Part shown: positions 1-5,170 of the stretch, piece by piece | Layout: each line of letters begins with the position of its first letter | Numbering within the stretch: position 1 is the stretch's first letter | From: Phycisphaeraceae bacterium | GTDB lineage: Bacteria > Planctomycetota > Phycisphaerae > Phycisphaerales > Phycisphaeraceae | DNA length: 9,283 nt | Direction: 5' to 3' | Assembly: GCA_007119405.1 (NCBI GenBank) | Contig: SKPT01000049.1 | Span: 1-9,283 of the forward strand | Position numbers and translations under genes: made by a program | The notes under the pieces: generated by a model | The model's input: the letters and a program-made list of their open reading frames with translations, nothing else | The model's database searches: none | What the model was told of the DNA's origin: nothing

Positions 1-2097
1 GTGGTGGACTGGCGGCCGGTGGCGTCGCGCATCGTCGGCGCCGGGCAGCGGCCGGCCGAGCGGCCGATCGACGACCCCGCCGACGCCGTCGCGGCGCAGG
101 TGTGGAGCCAGATGCTGGTCTCCCCTCGCGTCACGTTCGAGCGCTTCATCGAGGCCGGCGGCGAGGCGCGCGACGAGCGGCGCGACCTGACGCGTGGGCT
201 GAACCAGGTGATCAACGAAGGCTGGCTGGCGCCGCCGGCGGCGCTGGACACCGGCGACTGGCCGGGCGAGGTGCGCGCGTTGCTCGACGAGGCCGAGCGG
301 CGCGAGCTGGATGAGTACGAGCGGGCGCGGGTCAATCGCTGGGTGCTGGTCAGCGCGTTTCCCGAGCAGGTGCTGGCCCCGCCGGCGGGCGGGCAGGTGC
401 TGATCGCCGGCAGCGATCGTGCCCGGCAGGCGGCGGAGCTGGCGACCGTGGGGCGCGGCGCGGCGGACGGCGAGCCGATCCTCGAGGCGGTGGACTGGCA
501 CACGTGGTGGCCGACGCTGCGGATATGGGTGACGCTGGGGCTGCTGATGGCGCTGGCGTGCCTGTTCCTGGCGCTGGTGGTGCATCCGCAGTGGTCGCGG
601 CGTGAGCTGCTGACCTATCCGCTGGCGCAGTTCGTCGCCGAGCTGGCGCGGCGCGACGAGGGGCGGGCCCTGCCGGCGATCGCGTACACGGGGCTGTTCT
701 GGGCGGGGCTGCTCGTGGCGGTGTCGATCCACGGGCTCAACGGGCTGAACACCTGGCTGCCGGACTGGCCCTTGCCCAACGTGCCGCGCAACCTGGACTT
801 CAGCGCGATGGCGACGCTGTTTCCCAACGCCAGCCGGGTGCACGGGGCGCACATGGTCTTCAGCCCGACGCTGCACCTGGCGGTGATCGCCTTCGCGTTC
901 TTTCTGAACACGAAGATTTCGTTTTCCGTGGGCATCGCGTTTCCGCTGTACATGGCCTTCGGCGCGTTGCTGATCTCCCAGGGCATCGCGGTGGATCGCG
1001 CCTACCTCGAGCCGACGCGCACGCACCTGATGCGCTTCGGCGCCTACGCGGCGATGGGCCTGATGATCATCTACATCGGCCGGCGCTACTACAGCCAGGT
1101 GGCGGGGCGGATGCTGGGACTGAGCGTCGGGGGGGAGCAGGTGCCGGGCTACGCGGTGTGGTCGGCGCGGGCGATGGTCCTGTGCTGCGCGCTGTCGGTG
1201 CTGGTGCTGACTTGGGCGGGGCTGGACTGGGTGCTCTCGAGCATCCTGGTGGCGATACTGATGCTGCTGTTTCTGATCCTGACGCGCATCGTCTGCGAGA
1301 CGGGGATGTTCTTCGTGCAGACGTCGATCGCGCCGGTGGCGGTGCTGGTGGCGCTGTTCGGGGTCGAGGCGATCGGGCCCACGTCGTTCGTGCTGCTGGC
1401 GCTGGCGAGCATCATGATCATCGGCGATCCGCGCACGACGTGGATGCCCTACTTCGCCACGGCCTTGCAGGTGTTCGACCGCTCGGACGCGGCGCGGCGC
1501 GGGGCGCTGGGGCGGCTGAGCTGGCCGATGATGGTGATGGTCGTGGCCGGCTGCGTGGTGGGCGGGGCGGCGACGTTCGCGATCATCAACCAGTACGGGG
1601 CGCTGAACACGGTGGGGCTGTGGGCGGCGGAGATGCTGCCGTCGATGCCCTACGACGGGCTGCAGCGCGCGCTGGCGGAGATGGACGCCCGCGGCACGCT
1701 GGTCGAGTCGACGGTGCACGACGGGCTGACAAGCCTGTGGGGCATTCGCCTGGCGCGGGAGCACTACCTGTGGATCGGCGTGGGCATGCTGCTGCTGGGG
1801 GGCACGGCGTGGGCGCGGCTGCGCTTCGCCTGGTGGCCACTGCACCCGGTGGTGTTCCTGATCTGGGGCACGATGCCGTCGTTCCGCCTGGCGGTGTCGT
1901 TCCTGGTCGGCTGGGCGATCAAGGCGGCGGTGACGCAGGTCGGCGGGGCGCGGGCCTACCACCGGGTGCTGCCGCTGATGGTCGGCGTGATCGCCGGCGA
2001 ACTGCTCGTGGCGCTGTTCTGGATCAGCTTCGGCACCGGGTACTACTTCTGGCACGAGGGCGAGGCCAGGCCCGAGAGCATCCGCCTGGGGCCTTGA
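1..2097 (+). CDS. Multi-pass membrane protein, DUF6785/DUF6784 (OPT-like) family, probably 5'-partial
   Basis: This polytopic inner-membrane protein has no established function. The match to the DUF6785 plus DUF6784 architecture of Planctomycetota, distantly related to oligopeptide transporters, is by recognition. The 698 residues visible begin with about 170 soluble residues, followed by hydrophobic segments near 173-194, 228-245, 289-303, 306-328, 346-360, 391-427, 441-475, 508-528, 589-603, 613-640 and 655-680. Two landmarks fit the family: QWSRRELLTYPLAQ (197-210) just after the first helix, and the C-terminal block from WWPLHPVVF (611) through GWAIKAAVTQVGG to GVIAGELLVALFW (662-674). 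Family members usually have further helices before the soluble part, and the frame is open at base 1, so the GTG at base 1 is probably internal and the true start lies outside the window. The secreted glycosidase-like gene starts about 100 bp downstream on the same strand. Transport of a glycan or peptide is a guess from that neighbour. Confidence 0.8.
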   Translation: MVDWRPVASRIVGAGQRPAERPIDDPADAVAAQVWSQMLVSPRVTFERFIEAGGEARDERRDLTRGLNQVINEGWLAPPAALDTGDWPGEVRALLDEAERRELDEYERARVNRWVLVSAFPEQVLAPPAGGQVLIAGSDRARQAAELATVGRGAADGEPILEAVDWHTWWPTLRIWVTLGLLMALACLFLALVVHPQWSRRELLTYPLAQFVAELARRDEGRALPAIAYTGLFWAGLLVAVSIHGLNGLNTWLPDWPLPNVPRNLDFSAMATLFPNASRVHGAHMVFSPTLHLAVIAFAFFLNTKISFSVGIAFPLYMAFGALLISQGIAVDRAYLEPTRTHLMRFGAYAAMGLMIIYIGRRYYSQVAGRMLGLSVGGEQVPGYAVWSARAMVLCCALSVLVLTWAGLDWVLSSILVAILMLLFLILTRIVCETGMFFVQTSIAPVAVLVALFGVEAIGPTSFVLLALASIMIIGDPRTTWMPYFATALQVFDRSDAARRGALGRLSWPMMVMVVAGCVVGGAATFAIINQYGALNTVGLWAAEMLPSMPYDGLQRALAEMDARGTLVESTVHDGLTSLWGIRLAREHYLWIGVGMLLLGGTAWARLRFAWWPLHPVVFLIWGTMPSFRLAVSFLVGWAIKAAVTQVGGARAYHRVLPLMVGVIAGELLVALFWISFGTGYYFWHEGEARPESIRLGP

Positions 2098-2152
2098 GGT
2101 CTCACCAGGCGAGAGCTCCCGCGCCGGCGTTTATCCGCGTCGGCGGGGCGGT

Positions 2153-2158
2153 TACACT
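2153..2158 (+). promoter_or_regulatory. Possible -10 element upstream of the secreted protein gene
   Basis: TACACT matches four of six positions of the -10 consensus and lies 40 bp before the preferred start codon. The hexamer 17 bp upstream (TTTATC, 2130-2135) is a poor -35. A 7-bp stem (2123-2129 with 2138-2144, one G-T pair) lies between, without a T-tract, so no terminator separates this gene from the preceding one. The gene may be co-transcribed with the membrane protein and also have this weak promoter. Confidence 0.25.
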
Positions 2159-2198
2159 CACCGGTGCATCGATCCTCCCGCTCATAAGGATGCCTGCC

Positions 2199-3578
2199 AT
2201 GATTGGACAGATGCGATTTCCCGCCGTGGTGATGGTGGCGGTGCTTGCGATGTTGACGCCGCCGGCCCTGGCGCAGGACGGCCTGGGTGAGCCGGACGAC
2301 GTGGATCGCCAGATCCTGGACGGCTTTCTCGAGCAGACGCGGCAGGTGCCGCAGCGCGTCAGCACCGCTCGCGTGCGCCAGCTCGTCGGCGAGGCGGCGG
2401 AGAACCTTCGCTGGCAGGTGCTGCCGTATCTGGAGATGCCCCTGGTGGCCTACGAGATCACGGGCGAGCGGCAGTACCTGGACCTCTTCGTCGAAGCGTT
2501 CGCCAACCTCGAAGCCGTGCTGACCGAGGGCCCGGACGGGTACCTGGGGTGGTTCGGCCCGGCGCTGGGCACGTTCCAGCACCCGGACCATCCGGACCGG
2601 CACGTGGACGTGCACATCAACAGCTTCGTGGCGGCGGGGCTGCTGGCGCGCTTCGTCGAGTTCATCGACGCCGACGACGCCCTGGCCGAGCGCTACGCCG
2701 ACGAGCGTGAGCGCTACCTCGACCTGGCGCGGAACCACCTGGTGCGCAAGTGGATCGAGCGGGGCAACTACGTGGAGCTGGGCGAGCGCGGGGCGATCTA
2801 CCGCACGCATGCGGACCTGGCGCCGACCAAGGGGCACCTGACGCAGCCGATCAACAAGCTCGAGGACGCGGTGACGGGGCTGCTGGCGCTGTACCGCGTC
2901 ACGGGCGAGCATGAATACATGGAGCAGGCGGTGCGCATCGGCACGTTCTTCAAGCGCACCCTGACAATGCCCAACGACCATTACACGTGGACGTACTGGA
3001 CGCCGGCCGGCGAATGGGACATTCACCCGGAGGACGACAACCGGTGGAAGCACTGGATCGGGGCCGAGCACCGGGCGGGGTACTACGGCTCGAGCGTGGC
3101 GCTGGCGGTGGAGCTGTATCACCACGGGGTCGTGTTCGACGAGACGGACATGCAGCGGTTTCTCAACACGCAGTTGCATCATGCCTGGAACGGGAGCCTG
3201 GATGATCCGCAGTTCAGCCGCGTCGACGGCTCGGACGGCCCGCAGTCGGGCAGCTACATCGCCACGCCCCTGGCGGTGTTCAGCGATCACCTGGCCGAGT
3301 ACATCTTCCGCGGGGCGCGTCGCGAGGCGCGGCTGGACAGCGCGACGCACCCGTGGCAGGGGGGGCCGGCGGCGCGGGGCTGGGTGTATGGGCGCTTCGT
3401 GTATCTGGACAAGGCGGCCGGCGGCGAGCGCACGCATGCGGAGGTGGGCGAGCGTTTCCGTCAGACGGAGCAGGGCCGGGCGCTGCTCGAGGAGTTGGCG
3501 TTCGAGGTCCAGCCGCCGGGCTATCGCCAGCCGCGCAGCCCGCGCGAGATGAGGCCGATGGTGCGCGAGCCGCGGTAG
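2199..3578 (+). CDS. Secreted alpha-helical (six-hairpin glycosidase-like) protein
   Basis: The 459-residue product is probably exported. It has a signal peptide (residues 1-25: MIGQMRF, a hydrophobic core, then PPALA before QDG). The mature part is built of helical repeats rich in aromatic and acidic residues, for example LPYLEMPLVAYEITGERQYL (76-95) and KLEDAVTGLLALYRVTGEHE (220-239). This resembles (alpha/alpha)6 toroid enzymes acting on uronic-acid polysaccharides or related glycans. Histidine-rich patches at HPDHPDRHVDVHIN (128-141) and acidic or Trp-rich stretches at 263-292 are candidate active-site surface. I cannot name a catalytic pair or a GH family. I chose ATG 2199 because AAGGA (2186-2190) lies 8 nt before it; the in-frame ATG at 2190 overlaps that site. 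The open frame extends far upstream only as an overlap with the preceding gene. A hydrolase, lyase or epimerase working with the upstream membrane protein is inference. Confidence 0.75.
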   Translation: MIGQMRFPAVVMVAVLAMLTPPALAQDGLGEPDDVDRQILDGFLEQTRQVPQRVSTARVRQLVGEAAENLRWQVLPYLEMPLVAYEITGERQYLDLFVEAFANLEAVLTEGPDGYLGWFGPALGTFQHPDHPDRHVDVHINSFVAAGLLARFVEFIDADDALAERYADERERYLDLARNHLVRKWIERGNYVELGERGAIYRTHADLAPTKGHLTQPINKLEDAVTGLLALYRVTGEHEYMEQAVRIGTFFKRTLTMPNDHYTWTYWTPAGEWDIHPEDDNRWKHWIGAEHRAGYYGSSVALAVELYHHGVVFDETDMQRFLNTQLHHAWNGSLDDPQFSRVDGSDGPQSGSYIATPLAVFSDHLAEYIFRGARREARLDSATHPWQGGPAARGWVYGRFVYLDKAAGGERTHAEVGERFRQTEQGRALLEELAFEVQPPGYRQPRSPREMRPMVREPR

Positions 3579-3587
3579 GCCACGCGA

Positions 3588-3605
3588 CGCCACGTCGCCG
3601 TGGCG
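3588..3605. other. Hairpin between convergent genes
   Basis: A perfect 7-bp stem, CGCCACG / CGTGGCG, with a TCGC loop lies 10 bp after the stop of the secreted protein gene, in the 97-bp gap before the convergent tetR stop. No T-tract follows on either strand, so it is not a canonical intrinsic terminator. It may still mark transcript 3' ends for both genes. Confidence 0.4.
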
Positions 3606-3675
3606 CGCGGCGCTCCCGCCCGCGCATTGCGTCGGTGACGATCGGCAGACCCGACCCGTCGCGCAACGGCGAAAC

Positions 3676-4350
3676 CTACAGCAGCGTCACGTCGTCGTCG
3701 GTGTCGCGATGCCAGCCTTGCCGGGATGTGTCGGCGGCGCCGTTGCTCGCGCCGGCGTGGGCGTTGCTTGACTTGATCTCGTCGAGCAGCGTACGGAGTG
3801 TCTCGTCGCCGTCGCGGCCGAGCATGAGGCTGCCGTGGAGCTGGCTCCAGAAGCGTCGGGCGGCGGCGTCGCCGAGCTGGGTGGCCCAGCCTTCGAGGAT
3901 GCGGCCGATGACACCGGGCAGCGTCGGCTCGCCGTGCGGGCCCGGGGCGGAGAGCCAGAACATCAGGCGGTAGTGATGCGGCGCCTCGGCGGCGGCCTGG
4001 AGATAGTGGCGCGCGGTGGCGGCGACGGGCTCGCCGGCCTCGACGCGCTCGGCGACGGGCTCGAAGCACTGCTGCGTCACGGCGTGCATCAGCGCCCGCT
4101 TGTCGGGGAAGAAGCGGTAGATCGAGCCCACCGCGCAGCCCAGGCGTGCGGCGATGCGGCGGATGGTCGCCCCGTCGTAGCCGAACTGCCGCAGGCACGT
4201 GTCGGTGACCTCGAGCATGCGCTGGCGGTGCAGGGGCGCGGCGGCGCTGGCGCTGGCGGGGGCGGCGCTGACGGGGGCGGCGCTGGCGGTTGAGGGGGCC
4301 GGGTCGGTCCCGGCGTGGGAGGTTACGGGATCATCCATGGCGTGCGTCAT
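3676..4350 (-). CDS. TetR/AcrR-family transcriptional regulator
   Basis: This 224-residue protein probably binds DNA as a dimer and releases it when a small ligand binds. The TetR-type helix-turn-helix is clear: RMLEVTDTCLRQFGYDG (44-60), then ATIRRIAARLGCAVGSIYRFFPDK (61-84), with the family's typical G.IY.FF.(D/N)K ending. The rest (about 88-195) is the helical ligand and dimerisation domain, with HHYRLMFWL at 125-133; the ligand cannot be read from sequence. The first 40 residues are low-complexity Ala/Ser/Pro and come from a 15-bp tandem repeat. The frame is open a further 63 codons upstream, but ATG 4350 is chosen because AAGGAGG lies 5 nt before it and a sigma70-like promoter lies just upstream. 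It is convergent with the secreted protein gene and divergent from the promoter at 4460-4487. The perfect inverted repeat at its leader suggests autorepression. Confidence 0.88.
   Translation of the reverse strand: MTHAMDDPVTSHAGTDPAPSTASAAPVSAAPASASAAAPLHRQRMLEVTDTCLRQFGYDGATIRRIAARLGCAVGSIYRFFPDKRALMHAVTQQCFEPVAERVEAGEPVAATARHYLQAAAEAPHHYRLMFWLSAPGPHGEPTLPGVIGRILEGWATQLGDAAARRFWSQLHGSLMLGRDGDETLRTLLDEIKSSNAHAGASNGAADTSRQGWHRDTDDDVTLL
4258..4287. repeat. 15-bp tandem repeat inside tetR N-terminal coding region
   Basis: Two adjacent 15-mers, GGGGGCGGCGCTGAC and GGGGGCGGCGCTGGC on the plus strand, differ by one base. A degenerate third copy lies at about 4240-4257. On the coding strand they give the Ala/Pro/Ser-rich tail before the helix-turn-helix. 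The 15-bp unit preserves frame, so copy-number change would lengthen or shorten the tail by five residues. Confidence 0.7.
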
Positions 4351-4368
4351 GTTCACCTCCTTGTGAAC
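4351..4368. promoter_or_regulatory. Inverted repeat over the tetR Shine-Dalgarno; possible operator or RNA hairpin
   Basis: GTTCAC (4351-4356) and GTGAAC (4363-4368) form a perfect 6-bp inverted repeat with a 6-bp spacer. It ends one base before the tetR start codon and contains the AAGGAGG ribosome binding site (4356-4362, minus strand). The predicted transcription start is near 4370, so the repeat sits at about +1 to +20. That position suits an autoregulatory TetR operator, or a short RNA hairpin partly masking the ribosome binding site. Confidence 0.5.
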
Positions 4369-4377
4369 GCGAGGGTT

Positions 4378-4406
4378 AGTGTGATCGCTGGCCGGGGCTG
4401 TGTCAA
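4378..4406 (-). promoter_or_regulatory. Sigma70-type promoter of tetR
   Basis: On the minus strand a perfect -35, TTGACA (plus coordinates 4401-4406), is followed after 17 bp by CACACT (4378-4383), which matches three of six -10 positions. The start point would fall near 4370, giving a leader of about 20 nt with the inverted repeat and ribosome binding site. The -35 lies between the arms of an 8-bp inverted repeat (4386-4393 and 4424-4431). Confidence 0.55.
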
Positions 4407-4431
4407 GCAGGGGAGCAATCCGGGGCCAGCG
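4386..4431. repeat. 8-bp inverted repeat flanking the tetR -35 element
   Basis: CGCTGGCC (4386-4393) and GGCCAGCG (4424-4431) are exact reverse complements, with centres 38 bp apart. They flank the tetR -35 in the space between two divergent promoters. The spacing is close to 3.6 helical turns, so if they are protein sites, looping or two separate dimers would need direct testing. This could be a control region for both directions. Confidence 0.4.
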
Positions 4432-4459
4432 GTTTGACGCAGGAAGTGGCAAAATCTGG

Positions 4460-4487
4460 TTGACCGGCCGCTCATGAAGCCGATAAT
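4460..4487 (+). promoter_or_regulatory. Sigma70-type promoter for the 4494-4843 transcript
   Basis: TTGACC (4460-4465; five of six -35 positions) and GATAAT (4482-4487; five of six -10 positions) are separated by 16 bp. This is the best promoter match on the plus strand in the window. Transcription would begin near 4494. It is divergent from the tetR promoter, with about 53 bp between the two -35 hexamers. Confidence 0.6.
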
Positions 4488-4688
4488 GAACATGCCGGCG
4501 AGGCGAGAGGAGACGGCCGGCGGGAAAACCCCGTCGCACCGCCTGGAGCCAACGCCGGCCGACCGCGGCGACGCCGTGGGCGCTGGGCCCCGTAAGACGT
4601 TATGGGGCGGTAATTCTCCGGCGGCCGCGCAGCCGGGACCGGCGCAACACCGGCCCGGGCCGGCGACGGCTGGAACGGTCCTTTGAAG

Positions 4689-4702
4689 AAGGAGGTGATC
4701 CA
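4689..4702 (+). promoter_or_regulatory. Exceptionally long Shine-Dalgarno sequence
   Basis: AAGGAGGTGATCCA is 14 nt complementary to the conserved 3' end of 16S rRNA (TGGATCACCTCCTT), and the next base G extends the match for 16S genes ending CTGGATCACC. GGAGG is 7 nt before the GTG at 4703, ideal spacing. Most genes have four to six paired bases. A full-length match should bind 30S subunits very tightly. Confidence 0.75.
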
Positions 4703-4753
4703 GTGGAATCTTCCTGTTGTTGTAGTCGTTGTCTCAGGAGCGAGCTGCGGTAG
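4703..4753 (+). CDS. 16-residue cysteine-rich mini-ORF (possible leader peptide)
   Basis: GTG start to TAG stop encodes MESSCCCSRCLRSELR, with four Cys among six residues (5-10). It is supported by the full-length Shine-Dalgarno 7 nt upstream. All four cysteines use TGT although the neighbouring genes favour G or C in third positions; Ser and Arg codons TCT, AGT and CGT continue the T-rich patch (4708-4735). The last codons (4742-4750) are themselves one arm of two competing RNA stems, so ribosome position could decide which forms. Polycysteine upstream ORFs that respond to cysteine supply are known in mycobacteria; a similar role here is inference. It might instead be a metal-binding or redox peptide, or not translated at all, with the region working as RNA. 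I do not recognise the peptide family. Confidence 0.5.
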   Translation: MESSCCCSRCLRSELR

Positions 4754-4804
4754 TTCAGCTCGACGGGGTTGCCCACTCCGCAGCTCCAACCAAAAGACGA
4801 CCCC
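4742..4804 (+). promoter_or_regulatory. Mutually exclusive RNA stems after the mini-ORF
   Basis: GAGCTGCGG (4742-4750), the end of the mini-ORF, can pair perfectly with CCGCAGCTC (4778-4786), or its first six bases with CAGCTC (4756-4761). In addition GGGGTTG (4765-4771) can pair with CGACCCC (4798-4804, one wobble), just before the terminator, and CGGGG/CTCCG (4764-4768 with 4775-4779 region) can form a 5-bp, 7-nt-loop hairpin. Several of these exclude one another, as in attenuators. Confidence 0.45.
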
Positions 4805-4810
4805 CTACGG

Positions 4811-4843
4811 CCCGCCCGGCGCATGCCCGGCGGGTCTTTTTCT
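4811..4843 (+). terminator. Rho-independent terminator
   Basis: The stem CCCGCC-C-GGC / GCC-C-GGCGGG (4811-4820 with 4825-4834; one C-C mismatch, GCAT loop) is followed directly by TCTTTTTCT (4835-4843). It lies 57 bp after the mini-ORF stop and ends the predicted 350-nt transcript. No gene follows for 320 bp, which argues for a stand-alone unit, though read-through into the downstream genes is possible. Confidence 0.8.
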
Positions 4844-5094
4844 GCGCCGCCAGGAACATTTGTGAGCCGGCCGAAGGCTGTTTTGTGCCGTGCAGGGCCG
4901 AAGCACACGGCACGCTGTCGGGATGCTGTGTGGCACGCGTCCCACCCGCCTTGCAAGGCAAGGCCGCAGTGACACGGACAAACCGCAACGCCAGCGGCCG
5001 ATGCGCCGGCGGCGCGTTTGCCCGGGGCACATCTGCTGCGGTGCGCCCCGGTACGGGCCTGGGCGAGAAACTTGAAAATTTTTTCCCCAGATGC
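4844..5094. other. Gene-free spacer
   Basis: I see no credible gene here: the frames open across it are antisense shadows or lack ribosome binding sites. It holds an 8-bp inverted repeat, GTGCCGTG / CACGGCAC (4885-4892 and 4906-4913, 13-bp loop), with no T-tract. Near its end lies the AT-rich tract GAAAATTTTTTCC (5074-5086), which stands out in GC-rich surroundings and sits about 18 bp upstream of the next proposed -35. Confidence 0.5.
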
Positions 5095-5132
5095 CCCGGG
5101 CCCTTCCCAGGAAGCTCCCCGGGCTTTAGAAT
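5095..5132 (+). promoter_or_regulatory. Promoter with nested palindrome upstream of the small membrane protein and sigma factor
   Basis: TAGAAT (5127-5132; five of six -10 positions) is 17 bp downstream of TTCCCA (5104-5109; four of six -35 positions), giving a start near 5139. The -35 is centred in CTTCC-CA-GGAAG (5103-5114), flanked by CCCGGG on each side (5095-5100 and 5118-5123). A nearly symmetric arrangement over a -35 suggests a binding site for a dimeric regulator. The AT-rich tract ending at 5086 may act as an UP element. Confidence 0.45.
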
Positions 5133-5137
5133 GGGCC

Positions 5138-5170
5138 GCGTGCACCCAACGGAGTGTGGCTCGTGCACGC
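5138..5170 (+). promoter_or_regulatory. Start-codon hairpin in the leader of the small membrane protein gene
   Basis: GCGTGCAC (5138-5145) and GTGCACGC (5163-5170) are perfect 8-bp reverse complements. The right arm begins with the proposed GTG start (5163), and the 17-nt loop contains the GGAG ribosome binding site (5151-5154). The left arm falls almost exactly at the predicted transcript 5' end, so the mRNA would begin with a hairpin burying its own start codon. Confidence 0.5.

Larger units (their letters stand above)
4494..4843 (+). ncRNA. Predicted structured RNA of about 350 nt with an embedded mini-ORF
   Basis: The transcript is bounded by a good promoter (4460-4487) and an intrinsic terminator (4811-4843), and contains no long credible ORF. 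It holds many complementary segments: CGGCCGGCG/CGCCGGCCG (4514-4522 with 4553-4561), GCCCCGTAA/TTATGGGGC closing a GACG loop (4587-4608, one wobble pair), GGACCG/CGGTCC (4636-4641 with 4676-4681) enclosing the 14-bp palindrome CCGGCCCGGGCCGG (4650-4663), and the alternative stems after the mini-ORF. High GC favours chance pairing, so only the promoter, terminator and mini-ORF together carry weight. It does not show the conserved cores of RNase P RNA, tmRNA, SRP RNA or a riboswitch class I know. It could be a small RNA, an attenuating leader, or an mRNA for the peptide. Confidence 0.5.

Noticed and set aside
1158..2198. Upstream extension of the secreted protein frame
   Set aside because: It overlaps the membrane protein gene, is Gly/Ala/Arg-rich shadow sequence, and would bury the signal peptide in mid-protein.
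2043..3593. Long minus-strand ORF antisense to the secreted protein gene
   Set aside because: Shadow frame; the plus strand has a signal peptide, ribosome binding site and sensible helical protein.
4351..4539. 63-codon N-terminal extension of the TetR protein
   Set aside because: It would start upstream of the promoter and cross the ribosome binding site; ATG 4350 has an ideal AAGGAGG.
4474..4686. 70-codon plus-strand ORF (MKPIMNMPARR...)
   Set aside because: Its ATG lies within the proposed promoter, before the transcript start; no ribosome binding site; low-complexity Pro/Ala/Gly content typical of GC-rich noncoding sequence.
4689..4703. Reverse complement of the 16S rRNA 3' end, suggesting an rRNA gene on the minus strand
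   Set aside because: The match stops after 15 bp; the adjoining bases do not continue into 16S helix 45. It fits a long Shine-Dalgarno sequence.
4738..4795. tRNA-like or tmRNA-like 3' half (5-bp stem, 7-nt loop, then CAGCTCCAACCA)
   Set aside because: The loop TTGCCCA lacks the conserved TTC and A58, no D or anticodon arm fits, and the acceptor strand does not pair in register with the CCA.
4683..4865. TTG-start ORF (MKKEVIQWNLPVVVVVV...) overlapping the mini-ORF
   Set aside because: No ribosome binding site before it; its frame reads through the Shine-Dalgarno of the mini-ORF and the terminator.
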